Of a stretch of 64,000 bases of DNA, positions 14,885 to 22,995 are shown piece by piece. The notes below the pieces were generated by a model. It ran no database searches. It saw nothing but the letters and a program-made list of their open reading frames with translations, and had not been told where the DNA came from. The stretch is taken from contig JAGFJD010000350.1 of NCBI GenBank assembly GCA_024102975.1, positions 1-64,000 of the forward strand, read 5' to 3'. Positions within the stretch are counted from its first letter, which is position 1. Each line of letters starts with the position of its first letter. This DNA comes from Phaeodactylibacter sp. (GTDB taxonomy: Bacteria > Bacteroidota > Bacteroidia > Chitinophagales > Saprospiraceae). Position numbers and translations under genes: made by a program.

Positions 14885-15574
14885 TTAGCTTGTCTCCTTT
14901 CGCAGGTTGCGTTTTGCCAGCCGGAAAGCCCCTGCATTCCAGAGCAAAAGATACAAAAAGCCATAGGTTATTTGCCAGCCCTCTGCCGGCAGGAAGGCGC
15001 CTTCCAGCAGCAACAACCCTCCCTGGGAAGGCAGGAGGTACCACCACAGCGTATCTGTGACCTCAAAAAAGTTCAGGAAGGGGAGGGCGGTGGGCACTAA
15101 AATACCGGCCATCCTGAGCAAATACTGATTGAAATTCCGGCAGGAAACTACCGCTGCCAGGCCCAGCAGGGTATACAGGGAAGCGGTCAGCCCGATGCCG
15201 GCGGCGAAATACAGGTAATGGAAGCGCCACCCATAGCCGGCGAGCGCCATAGGCAGGGCGGAGAGGACAGCCACGAGGGTCAGGGTAAAGGTTTTGGAAA
15301 GGATATAATGCTCCGGTGCCAATGGCGTCACCCACAGCGCCTCCAGGGTGTTTTCGCTGCGCTCGAAAAGGACGAGGGCGCCGATGAACAGCATGCCCAG
15401 CGCTGCCGGGTCGTTGAAAATGAGGAAGACCAGGATTTTTTCCTGGTAGGGCCCTTCCGGCAGGTTGAGCAGGATCAGCATGTAGATCAGGGTGACCAGC
15501 CCGGCGGCGTATATGATGTTGTACCGGAACTGGCGGAGGAGGTCCCATTGCAGGGCGGCGGCGAGGTGGCGCAT
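14885..15574 (-). CDS. ABC exporter membrane subunit (ABC-2-like)
   Basis: 229 residues, about six transmembrane helices (YAAGLVTLIYMLILLNL; ALGMLFIGALVLFE; LTLVAVLSALPMALAGYGW; LYFAAGIGLTASLYTLLGLA). The cytoplasmic motif FERSENTLEALWVTPLAPEHYILSK is the ERxxGTLE-type coupling segment of ABC-2 permeases. It differs from the second permease, so the transporter is probably a heterodimer. It lies 88 bp after the ATPase gene in the same direction. The substrate is not predictable. Confidence 0.82.
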   Translation of the reverse strand: MRHLAAALQWDLLRQFRYNIIYAAGLVTLIYMLILLNLPEGPYQEKILVFLIFNDPAALGMLFIGALVLFERSENTLEALWVTPLAPEHYILSKTFTLTLVAVLSALPMALAGYGWRFHYLYFAAGIGLTASLYTLLGLAAVVSCRNFNQYLLRMAGILVPTALPFLNFFEVTDTLWWYLLPSQGGLLLLEGAFLPAEGWQITYGFLYLLLWNAGAFRLAKRNLRKETS

Positions 15575-15598
15575 GGGCGGTTTGTTGTTTGCAGTTCA

Positions 15599-15690
15599 CT
15601 ATTCGCTGTTTGCGGTTTTTACCCGGAAGAGCGTAGCGAAGACGGGCGCTATTCGCTGTTCGCTATTTGCCGTTTGCTGTTCCGGCAAGG
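15599..15690. repeat. TTCGCTGTT word repeats with an AGCGTAGC-core palindrome
   Basis: CTATTCGCTGTT occurs at 15599-15610 and 15649-15660, with degenerate copies around them (TTTGCGGTT, TTCGCTATT, TTTGCCGTT). Between them CCCG (15622-15625) and CGGG (15643-15646) flank an AGAGCGTAGCGAA core. The repeat runs into the last codons of the ABC ATPase gene (stop at 15663). Confidence 0.7.
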
Positions 15691-16532
15691 CTTGTTCCGG
15701 TTACTTTGATAAAAATATCGTCCAGGGTGGCTTCTTCGGTATGGATGGTTTGCACGTTCTCTTCCCGAAGGAGGCGGAGAAAGGCGGCGTTGTTGCCGAT
15801 CCCATCGAGAGGAAACTCTGCTTCGCGGACTGTGCCGTTAAGGTACTCCACCCGTACCAGGCGGCGGCCGTATCTCAGCTTCAGAGCTTTGGGCGAGTCG
15901 ATCACGGCAATTTTCCCGTTTACGATGAAGGCGATGCGGTGGCAGAGTTCGTCGGCGTCGTTCATCAGGTGGGTGGTCAGGAAGATGGTCCGGCCCTGGC
16001 CGTGCTGTTCGCGGATCAGGTCTTTGATGCGGCGGGCGTTGGCGGGGTCGAGCCCGGAGGTCGGCTCGTCGAAGAAAAGCAGCTCGGGGCCGTGCATAAT
16101 GGCGCGCACGAAATTGAGCCGCATCTTCATGCCTTTGGAAAAATCGCTCACCCGCTTGCCGGCGTGTTCCTCCAGGCCCACCCGGCTCAGCAATTCCAGG
16201 GGGTCGCGCCTGGGGCGGTTGTAAAAGGCGGCGAAGAAGCGCAGGTTTTCCAGGGCGGTCAGCTTGCCGAAGTGGTTGGGCAGCTCGAAGCCGACGCCGA
16301 TGTGGTCGTAATACGACTTATCCCATTGCTCCAGCGGTTTGCCCATCACCCGCGCTTCGCCCCGGAAGCCTTCCAGCAGGCGGATAAGGATTTTCTGGGT
16401 GGTGCTCTTGCCCGCTCCGCTCGGCCCCAGGAAGCCGAAGATTTCCCCGCAGGGCACTTCGAAGCTGATGCCGTCGACCGCCGGGCTGCCTGCCCCGCGA
16501 TAGGTGTAGGAAAGGTTGGAAACGGATATCAT
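15663..16532 (-). CDS. ABC transporter ATP-binding protein
   Basis: 289 residues. Walker A is FLGPSGAGKSTTQ, the signature is VSDFSKGMKMRLNFVRA (FSKGM rather than LSGGQ) and Walker B is LLFFDEPTSGLDP, with the switch His in FLTTHLMNDADEL. This is the CcmA/NodI exporter subgroup. The C-terminal 70 residues form the regulatory extension common there. It heads the operon with the two permeases. Its final codons (GTANGK) lie inside the TTCGCTGTT word repeat, so the C-terminus may be shaped by the repeat. Confidence 0.92.
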   Translation of the reverse strand: MISVSNLSYTYRGAGSPAVDGISFEVPCGEIFGFLGPSGAGKSTTQKILIRLLEGFRGEARVMGKPLEQWDKSYYDHIGVGFELPNHFGKLTALENLRFFAAFYNRPRRDPLELLSRVGLEEHAGKRVSDFSKGMKMRLNFVRAIMHGPELLFFDEPTSGLDPANARRIKDLIREQHGQGRTIFLTTHLMNDADELCHRIAFIVNGKIAVIDSPKALKLRYGRRLVRVEYLNGTVREAEFPLDGIGNNAAFLRLLREENVQTIHTEEATLDDIFIKVTGTSLAGTANGK

Positions 16533-16554
16533 CGGGTTGTCTTTTTAATGTACC

Positions 16555-17217
16555 TTAACCACCCTGCCGGATCCAATCTGCCATACGCTTCAGGGGCGCC
16601 TCCTCCACGTTGTGTTTTCCCACGAAAGGATGCTCCCGAACCTGCAGGCCATTAGCCTGGATGAGTTCCCGCTGTTGGGCGATCCTCTCCGGGGTCAGGA
16701 AGGGATCCTGGCTGCCATAGGCGACGTGCAGGCCCTTATCCGAAAAATAGCCCAGGCGGGGGCGGTAGTCCAGGTCCTCCGGGATGCTGCCCGCCCAGAA
16801 GATGAGGTGGTGGAAAGCCGGGAACGCGCGCATGACCCAACGCATCTGGGTGGCGCAGCCCTGGGAGAACCCCAGCAGGATGATGTGCACGCGGGCCGGC
16901 ATTTGTGCCAGGAACAAGTCGTAAAGGGTAGTGAGGTAATTGGAATAGTCGGCAATCTCGTGCAGGCGGCCCTCTCGGGTCATCCAGGAGGCTGCCGGCT
17001 CGCCGGCGAAGCCGCCCCAGTAGAAGCGCGACAGTCCTTCCGGGGCGAGGATGAACGTGTCGTCGGCGGCGATCGCCTCAAAGGGCCGGATGAACTTGCT
17101 GGCCAGCTGCCCGTAGCCGTGGCAGGCGATCCAGAAGTATCGGGTGCCGGGCCCGGCATGGCCCAGCGTGCTGTAGTGGGCCGTGCGGGGGACGGTGATG
17201 GTGTGGTTGGAAAGCAT
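16555..17217 (-). CDS. Alpha/beta hydrolase, phospholipase/carboxylesterase family
   Basis: 220 residues, close to the family length. The nucleophile elbow is LLGFSQGCATQ (GxSxG). A later Asp (GSQDPFLTPER) and His (VGKHNVEEAPL) complete a plausible triad; the N-terminal GTRYFWIACHGYGQLASKF holds the oxyanion HGxG motif. Cytoplasmic, as no signal peptide is seen. The substrate is unknown, probably a small acyl ester. It is 22 bp upstream of the ABC ATPase gene in the same direction and may be part of that transcript. Confidence 0.8.
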   Translation of the reverse strand: MLSNHTITVPRTAHYSTLGHAGPGTRYFWIACHGYGQLASKFIRPFEAIAADDTFILAPEGLSRFYWGGFAGEPAASWMTREGRLHEIADYSNYLTTLYDLFLAQMPARVHIILLGFSQGCATQMRWVMRAFPAFHHLIFWAGSIPEDLDYRPRLGYFSDKGLHVAYGSQDPFLTPERIAQQRELIQANGLQVREHPFVGKHNVEEAPLKRMADWIRQGG

Positions 17218-17282
17218 GGGCGTGGTTGTATATATGGCTCTGAGAAATCAAGGTACAAAACCGGCGTGGCAAACCATAAAAA

Positions 17283-17304
17283 AAGCCGCTCATTTGAGCG
17301 GCTT
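17283..17304 (-). terminator. Terminator of tRNA-His
   Basis: AAGCCGCTCA (17283-17292) pairs with TGAGCGGCTT (17295-17304). Read on the minus strand, the stem is followed by a run of about seven Ts. It lies 10 nt after the tRNA 3' end. Confidence 0.85.
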
Positions 17305-17313
17305 CCTGTTTTT

Positions 17314-17391
17314 TGGGGTGGCTAACCGGATTTGAACCGGCGACCTCTGGAACCACAATCCAGCGCTCTAACCAACTGAGCTATAACCACC
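17314..17391 (-). tRNA. tRNA-His (anticodon GTG)
   Basis: Read on the minus strand, the acceptor GTGGTTA pairs with TAGCCAC. The anticodon stem-loop is CTGGA-TTGTGGT-TCCAG with anticodon GTG, and the T arm is GCCGG-TTCAAAT-CCGGT. The extra 5' G (17391) opposite C73 is the His-specific G-1. CCA is encoded (17316-17314). It decodes CAC/CAT. Confidence 0.96.
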
Positions 17392-17440
17392 ATAATGCAA
17401 AGGGAAACCTGGTTTTGAATCCCTCTTTTCTAAAGCGATG

Positions 17441-17448
17441 CAAATATA
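17441..17448 (-). promoter_or_regulatory. -7 box of the tRNA-His promoter
   Basis: On the minus strand this reads TATATTTG, a perfect match to TAnnTTTG, about 50 nt before the tRNA 5' end. No clear -33 TTTG is seen at the expected distance. Confidence 0.5.
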
Positions 17449-17631
17449 GGATAAGTTCCAAAAAGGGGGAAATTTTTTTCGGGGAAAAAAGGAGGAAAAT
17501 GGGGGCCTATAGATGCCGTCGCAGAGCATTCTTCAGGCTGACCCGCAGAGCGGTGCGCTGCTTTTCTCTGCGGCGCTCCGCATTCACATCCACAGTCCCT
17601 GCATCCATAGCATGCCCGGCATTGACTTCAA

Positions 17632-19131
17632 TCAGCTGCGCTTCCCCGCCCAGTGGGCAATGTCCAGGTACTCAAAAAAGCGGGCCTCCTTTTCGGCCAG
17701 CCCTTCCGCTTTAATCTTCTCCTTCAGAACAAAGAAAATCTCTTTCTTTTCTTTCCTGCCCGCAGCATTGCCCAGCCTCCGCAGCACATCGAACAACAAA
17801 TTTTCCGCCTCGTAGGCAGGCGCCAGGCCCTGGTGCGCCCGCCGGGCAGAAGCAATGAGGTAGGGGAGGAGCTCGTCGTTCCCCAGCTCGTGATGCAGCA
17901 GCAACTGCAGCAGCCGGGCAAAGCGGAACAGCTCCTCCAGCAGGCCCTTTTGCTGGCTCTGCAGCATGGCGTTGAGGCAGTCGAGGCTGCGGCTGAAATC
18001 GCGGTTCAGGAAGTAAATGTAAGCCAGCAAATACTGTATAGTGAGGCGGTTGTGGAGAGCCATTCGGGCAGAGAACCGGGCCAGCCCCTCTTCGGTGGAG
18101 GAGGCTTTTTGGCGTGCCTGCCCGTGCTTTTTCCGGCTGATCAGCATGTTGAGTTCCAGCAGGGCGCCTTGTTCGAATATTTTTTGCCGCAGGCCCTTTA
18201 TCCGGGCGAAGGCAGGCTGTCCGGGCAGGCTGCGGAGTTTGGCCAGGCCCTGTTCTACGGCTTCCCAGTTTTTTACCTGATAATTGTCGATCAGGAAATT
18301 ATTCAGGGCGGCGACATAACGGGAGGGGTACAGCTCGCGCAGGAAGGGGTTCTCTTCCAGCAGATTGAGCAGAGCTTGGTTGCAGGCCAGCGCCTGTTCT
18401 GGTTCTCCGGCCATGAAATGGTAGGTAGCCAGGGCGCGGAAGTAGTCCATCCGGGCCTGCAGGCTGCGGGCGTTCCGGCCCTGCCGGAAGCCGTCGCTGC
18501 CGATGATTTCCAGTATGCTGGCTTTCTCCTTTTCGTCAGCAAGGCTCACCTTTTGGAACTGGCGCTTGGCCAGCAGCAGGTTGTAATACGCAAACCTGCC
18601 CTCCTGCCCAAGGGTGTCCAGGGTTTCGCGCCATTCTTCGGCCCACCTGTCCAACTCGCGGGTGCCCGAAAGGCGGGAAGCCTCCCGCTCCAGCAGGCTC
18701 TTCTCCAGGTGCAGCAGCTCCGGCAGGTGCAGGAACAACTGATAGCTGGAGATGAGCTTCCGGGCCGATTTCAGCTCCTGCCGGGCTTCCCCGGGCAGCC
18801 CCTTTTCCCGCAAAATGGCGGCCGCCTGGATTTTCCTTTTGGCCCGCTCCGCAGGGTGGGCGTTGCGGTGATACTGCCCCAGGCAGTCCAGCAGAAGCTG
18901 GTACAGCTGGCGTTTCAGGACGGGGAAGTGTCTTTTTTGTGCGGGGCCGGGCAGGGCCTCTTTCAGCGCCTCCTCGTCGTAAGCCTCCTGTTTGCTGAGC
19001 AACAGAAACAAAGCCAGATAGTTGTTCTGCCCGCCGATCACGTGCCGCCGGGCGTATTGGTGGAAATACCGCTTTTCAGATGGGGTCATGGCTTTGGCCA
19101 GGCGGAAAAGGGCATCGCTTGGTTTTTTCAT
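17632..19131 (-). CDS. Helical repeat protein of unknown function
   Basis: 499 residues, nearly all helical, with no signal peptide or transmembrane segment. It starts MKKPSDALFRLAKAMTPSEK, then RYFHQYARRH, and continues with TPR-like helix pairs (SLQARMDYFRALATYHFMAGEPEQALACNQALLNLLEE, split over helices; LQYLLAYIYFLNRDFSRSLDCL-like). I know similar long helical proteins with this N-terminal AxxMTxxEKRYF motif from Saprospiraceae and relatives, but no assigned role. Flanked by tRNA-His and a divergent T9SS gene. Probably cytoplasmic and scaffold-like; function unknown. Confidence 0.7.
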   Translation of the reverse strand: MKKPSDALFRLAKAMTPSEKRYFHQYARRHVIGGQNNYLALFLLLSKQEAYDEEALKEALPGPAQKRHFPVLKRQLYQLLLDCLGQYHRNAHPAERAKRKIQAAAILREKGLPGEARQELKSARKLISSYQLFLHLPELLHLEKSLLEREASRLSGTRELDRWAEEWRETLDTLGQEGRFAYYNLLLAKRQFQKVSLADEKEKASILEIIGSDGFRQGRNARSLQARMDYFRALATYHFMAGEPEQALACNQALLNLLEENPFLRELYPSRYVAALNNFLIDNYQVKNWEAVEQGLAKLRSLPGQPAFARIKGLRQKIFEQGALLELNMLISRKKHGQARQKASSTEEGLARFSARMALHNRLTIQYLLAYIYFLNRDFSRSLDCLNAMLQSQQKGLLEELFRFARLLQLLLHHELGNDELLPYLIASARRAHQGLAPAYEAENLLFDVLRRLGNAAGRKEKKEIFFVLKEKIKAEGLAEKEARFFEYLDIAHWAGKRS

Positions 19132-19467
19132 TTGGACTTTTAATTTATTGATTGTTTATACTATGCTGGAATAGGTTTTGTGCATTGCCGTTGAGCATAG
19201 CGCGTGGTTTATAGCCACGAAGACACAAAGGCACGAAGATGGCACAAAGAGTAATGGGAGCCTTGGATGATTCGATCTGTTGTACGGTTTCTATGGGTCA
19301 AAATGACAAGGGAACCTAACGATTCAGCATCATTAAAGCCAGCGTCAGAAAATGCAGATGTTGCGGAAAACTACAAAATCTCGTCAGACTTTTAATTTAA
19401 ACCCCAAACTCTATTTGCAAAACCGTCGCGTTAGCCCGAATTTCGCTGAAAAACAGAAACGATACGC
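19132..19467. other. Intergenic region with MITE-like terminus and ACGAAG words
   Basis: 336 bp between divergent genes. It holds a copy of the TATACT terminal repeat (19157-19186) and a short run of CACGAAG/CACAAAG words (about 19215-19250). No convincing gene is present. The promoters of both flanking genes must lie here, but I see no clear TAnnTTTG box. Confidence 0.6.
19157..19186. repeat. Solo copy of a MITE-like terminal repeat
   Basis: TATACTATGCTGGAATAGG followed by TTTTGTGCATT matches 28 of 30 positions of the left terminal repeat of the element at 46609-46711. It is followed by GCCGTTGAGCATAG, whose CTATGCTC-type complement lies inside the repeat, so the site can fold as a hairpin. 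Confidence 0.75.
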
Positions 19468-21615
19468 ATGAAAAACTTCATCCTGTTATTGATACTCCAG
19501 ATTTGCGGATACGCATTATTCGGGCAGGTCAGCCATTGGGAGTCTTATTTCAAGCCCACCCGCGCCCAGAATGTGCTGGAGGAAGAAACTACGCTCTGGC
19601 TGCCCACTGATGCAGGCCTGCTGGAAGTGGATAAAGAAACCGGAAATTATACCCTGTGGAACAAATTAAACGGCGGGCTGTCCTCTAATACCATCGAAGC
19701 AGTCGCCCGCCATCCCATTACCCGGGAGCTTTTTATCGGCACTTATGACGTCGCCCTGATGGTCCGGGAAGAGCCGGACGGGCCGTGGTCGCCTCTGCCT
19801 TACCCGGAAAGCTGGGCTGCCCCTTTCGGCCAGCCTTTGCAGACGTATTGCCTGGCGTTCGACGCCCAGGGCATCCTCTGGGCCGGCACCAGCTGGGGGC
19901 TGGCCCGCTACGACGGCGAGAGCTGGGCGTTGTACAACCAGGAAGACGGCCACGAGCTCCTGAGCTGGGTGAAAGCCATCGAGCCGGCGCCGGACGGGGG
20001 GATTTACGCCGCCAGCCACGTCGCCTTTCACGTCAAAGACGGCGTTTTCACGCCCCTCAGCTCTGCCGATTTCCAGTCGGAGGACTTTATTTTTTCCTAC
20101 GGGGATGCAGCCATGTGCCTGCAATCGGATGGCAACCTCTGGTTCTTTACGGATGTCGGTACGGCAGGCCGCTATCAGGATGGCCAATGGCAGGTTTTTC
20201 ATCAAATCGACAGCCTGAATTTCTTTCCCTCGCCGCCCCGTTTCCTCACCGAATCGCCGGAGGGCAACCTTGTAGCCTGCTTCGGAGCGGATATCTGGTA
20301 CCAGTATGCGGAAGGGGGCTGGTCGGCCTACCCCGGCGCTTCCGGGCTGGGGCAGCCTTTGTATTTCTCCTTCCTGGAGAACGGAAACGTTTCCATGGAC
20401 GCAGAGCAGGTATTGCTGCAAACCGCCGGAGGCACCCAAACGATCTTCTTTCCGGAGTATCCCTTTTCCAGCCAGCTGTATTACCTGAATCACGACCAGC
20501 AGGGGCAGCTCTGGGCCAAAGACGGGACTATCCTGCGCAACCTGGACGCCGGCACGGAAATAACGATGGAAGGCGAGGATGCGCCGGTCTATTTCGCGGA
20601 TTATGCGTTCACCAGCCAGGGCAGCTTGTGGGCTACCCGGCATGGCGCCGTTTTTCAGCAGATAGGCCAGGATTGGAAGCGTTATGACCATTCCAACTCC
20701 ATCCTGCCGAACGCCACCAATTCCTGGCAGGTTGCCATCGGCGAGGACAATACGGTTTGGCTGAGCATTTACGGCCACGGCCTGTACAGCTTCCGGGACG
20801 GCGCCTGGCAAAGGCACCTTCACCCCGTTTTCAGCGCGGCGAACATCAGCGAGATGATCCCTTATCCCGGCGGCGGCCTGTGGTTGCGGCTGTGGGGCTG
20901 GAGCAACCAGTCGCGCATCGGCTATTGGGACGGAGCGCACGTCAACCTGCTGAGCGACGGCGAGCAGGGGTTCCGCGCCAGCGGCGCCGGCCAGCGCCTG
21001 AGCTACGACCCCGAATCGGGCCTGCTGTGGGCTCTGGACTGGCAGGGCCTGCAGGTATTCGACGGCCAGGCCTGGGAACAGGTACCTTTTCCCTTTGAAC
21101 AGGAAACAGATGAATACGAATGGATTTATACCTTTTCCGTCAGGAGCGGGAGGCTGCTTGCCGCTTCTAACCTCCGGGTTTTCCTGTTTGATGGAGGCGA
21201 GTGGTTTTCTTATTCATCCGAAACGGCCCCGTTGGCCAGCGAGGACATCCGGGAAGCCGGCCTTGGCCAGAACGGGAAGCTTTGGGTCTTGCACCAAAGC
21301 ACCCCGTTTGTGGAAGTGGGGCAGCTAAGCCTGGCTTCTGGCCTGGATAATTCTGAAAATGTGGGTGTTGTCCAGATTGCTGCCTTCCCCAACCCGGCTG
21401 GAGAAGTTGTTTTCCTGGCTGGAATACCCGGCACAGGGAGCGGCGCCATTCATTTTTTTGACAGCCAGGGGCGAATGGTGAGAAGTGCGCAGGTTCACTT
21501 CACGGAAGGAGAGCCGGCTGAGGTGCCGGTGGCAGGCCTGGCGCCGGGGTGGTATCTGGGCGGGGTTTATTTCAATGGCAAGAGGTATGGGTTCAGGCTG
21601 TTGAAGAATGATTAA
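19468..21615 (+). CDS. Secreted beta-propeller protein with T9SS sorting domain
   Basis: 715 residues. A signal peptide (NFILLLILQICGYALFGQ) ends at about residue 19. Residues 20-630 consist of repeated short units of the two-component-regulator-propeller type (TTLWLPTDAGLLEVDKETG; GILWAGTSWGLARYDGESW; NTVWLSIYGHGLYSFRDGAW; GLLWALDWQGLQVFDGQAW), predicting one or two beta-propellers. The last 80 residues (AAFPNPAGEVVFLAG; IHFFDSQGRMV; GLAPGWYLGGVYF) are a T9SS type A sorting domain. In this phylum such propellers form the sensor part of hybrid kinases; here they are attached to an export signal instead. Ligand unknown. Confidence 0.85.
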   Translation: MKNFILLLILQICGYALFGQVSHWESYFKPTRAQNVLEEETTLWLPTDAGLLEVDKETGNYTLWNKLNGGLSSNTIEAVARHPITRELFIGTYDVALMVREEPDGPWSPLPYPESWAAPFGQPLQTYCLAFDAQGILWAGTSWGLARYDGESWALYNQEDGHELLSWVKAIEPAPDGGIYAASHVAFHVKDGVFTPLSSADFQSEDFIFSYGDAAMCLQSDGNLWFFTDVGTAGRYQDGQWQVFHQIDSLNFFPSPPRFLTESPEGNLVACFGADIWYQYAEGGWSAYPGASGLGQPLYFSFLENGNVSMDAEQVLLQTAGGTQTIFFPEYPFSSQLYYLNHDQQGQLWAKDGTILRNLDAGTEITMEGEDAPVYFADYAFTSQGSLWATRHGAVFQQIGQDWKRYDHSNSILPNATNSWQVAIGEDNTVWLSIYGHGLYSFRDGAWQRHLHPVFSAANISEMIPYPGGGLWLRLWGWSNQSRIGYWDGAHVNLLSDGEQGFRASGAGQRLSYDPESGLLWALDWQGLQVFDGQAWEQVPFPFEQETDEYEWIYTFSVRSGRLLAASNLRVFLFDGGEWFSYSSETAPLASEDIREAGLGQNGKLWVLHQSTPFVEVGQLSLASGLDNSENVGVVQIAAFPNPAGEVVFLAGIPGTGSGAIHFFDSQGRMVRSAQVHFTEGEPAEVPVAGLAPGWYLGGVYFNGKRYGFRLLKND

Positions 21616-21627
21616 AGTTAGTCGCGC

Positions 21628-21640
21628 TATACTTGACGGC
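21628..21640. repeat. Fragment matching the right MITE-like terminus
   Basis: GCTATACTTGACGGC (21626-21640) is identical to the reverse complement of the right end of the element at 46609-46711. Confidence 0.55.
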
Positions 21641-21657
21641 TCAACGGCAGCAAATGG

Positions 21658-21771
21658 ATGCGCTACTATCCCTACCACCTCGATCCGGATTACGACGACG
21701 AGCATGGCAATCCTTATGACTACGGCTTTGGTGATGATTGGGATGAGGAGGAGGATTGGTGGAAGAGGTAG
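21658..21771 (+). CDS. Small acidic/aromatic reading frame, possible gene remnant
   Basis: 37 codons starting MRYYPYHLDPDYDDEHGNPY and ending EEEDWWKR. The frame is open back to the TGA at 21634, giving an upstream RLNGSKW. The composition is far from random (14 Asp/Glu, 10 aromatic residues) and reads like the C-terminal tail of a larger protein. It starts right after the MITE-like sequence at 21628, which may have removed the rest of the gene. I recognise no family; it may be untranslated. Confidence 0.3.
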   Translation: MRYYPYHLDPDYDDEHGNPYDYGFGDDWDEEEDWWKR

Positions 21772-21802
21772 GCAACGCGCCACCTGAATGTGGCACGTCC
21801 GG

Positions 21803-22651
<849 letters not shown>

Positions 22652-22765
22652 CCTCCAAAGGTAAGAAAAGAAGTAGTGGGGAAATGTACTGGCGCACAGC
22701 TGATTTTGCCTGGGCAATATCCAGCCGGGATTTTGTTTAAACCAGGCCCCGTCACAATAAAAAAA

Positions 22766-22798
22766 GGCGGCTCAGCCTCCTGGGAGTGCTAAGCCGCC
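22766..22798 (-). terminator. Hairpin with T-run between DUF2911 and FRG genes
   Basis: GGCGGCT (22766-22772) pairs with AGCCGCC (22792-22798). On the minus strand the stem is followed by seven Ts (22765-22759). It is the likely terminator of the DUF2911 gene, about 200 bp downstream of it, or a terminator in front of the FRG gene. Confidence 0.7.
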
Positions 22799-22995
22799 GT
22801 GTGCCACATCATCATTTTTCAGTCGGGTGATTCTTTTTACCCCGAGCGGAGCCAAGGGGTAGTATTGGTTATTGGTTATTGCCTTGAGCCGTTGGCCAAT
22901 AACGAATAACGGCCTTTGCCTTCCGGCACAGGAAATAACCGATAACGCCCTAAGTTCCCACCGGTAAAAACAACCAATAACTGCCACTTACGGCC
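22799..22995. repeat. Spacer of GGTTATT words and a GAGCGGAGC palindrome
   Basis: TACCCC (22838-22843) and GGGGTA (22856-22861) flank the core GAGCGGAGCCAA. GGTTATTGGTTATT follows at 22867-22880, and inverted and degenerate copies (CCAATAACGAATAACGG; AATAACCGATAACG; CAACCAATAAC) fill the rest. No gene is seen in this stretch. Confidence 0.65.

Noticed and set aside
14746-14964. Leu-Asn repeat N-terminus of the ABC permease as a real protein part
   Set aside because: The repeat translates to LNLNLN only because it is in frame. The permease family start MQKLLRLARLDLRM lies after it, and the upstream part overlaps the previous permease gene.
15492-16655. Plus-strand open frame (387 codons) opposite the ABC ATPase gene
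   Set aside because: The minus strand has full Walker A, signature and Walker B motifs. The plus frame has none and crosses the word repeat.
22772-22987. A 71-codon minus-strand frame before the FRG gene as a leader peptide
   Set aside because: It runs through word repeats and the terminator stem, and has no run of regulatory codons linked to the function of the next gene.
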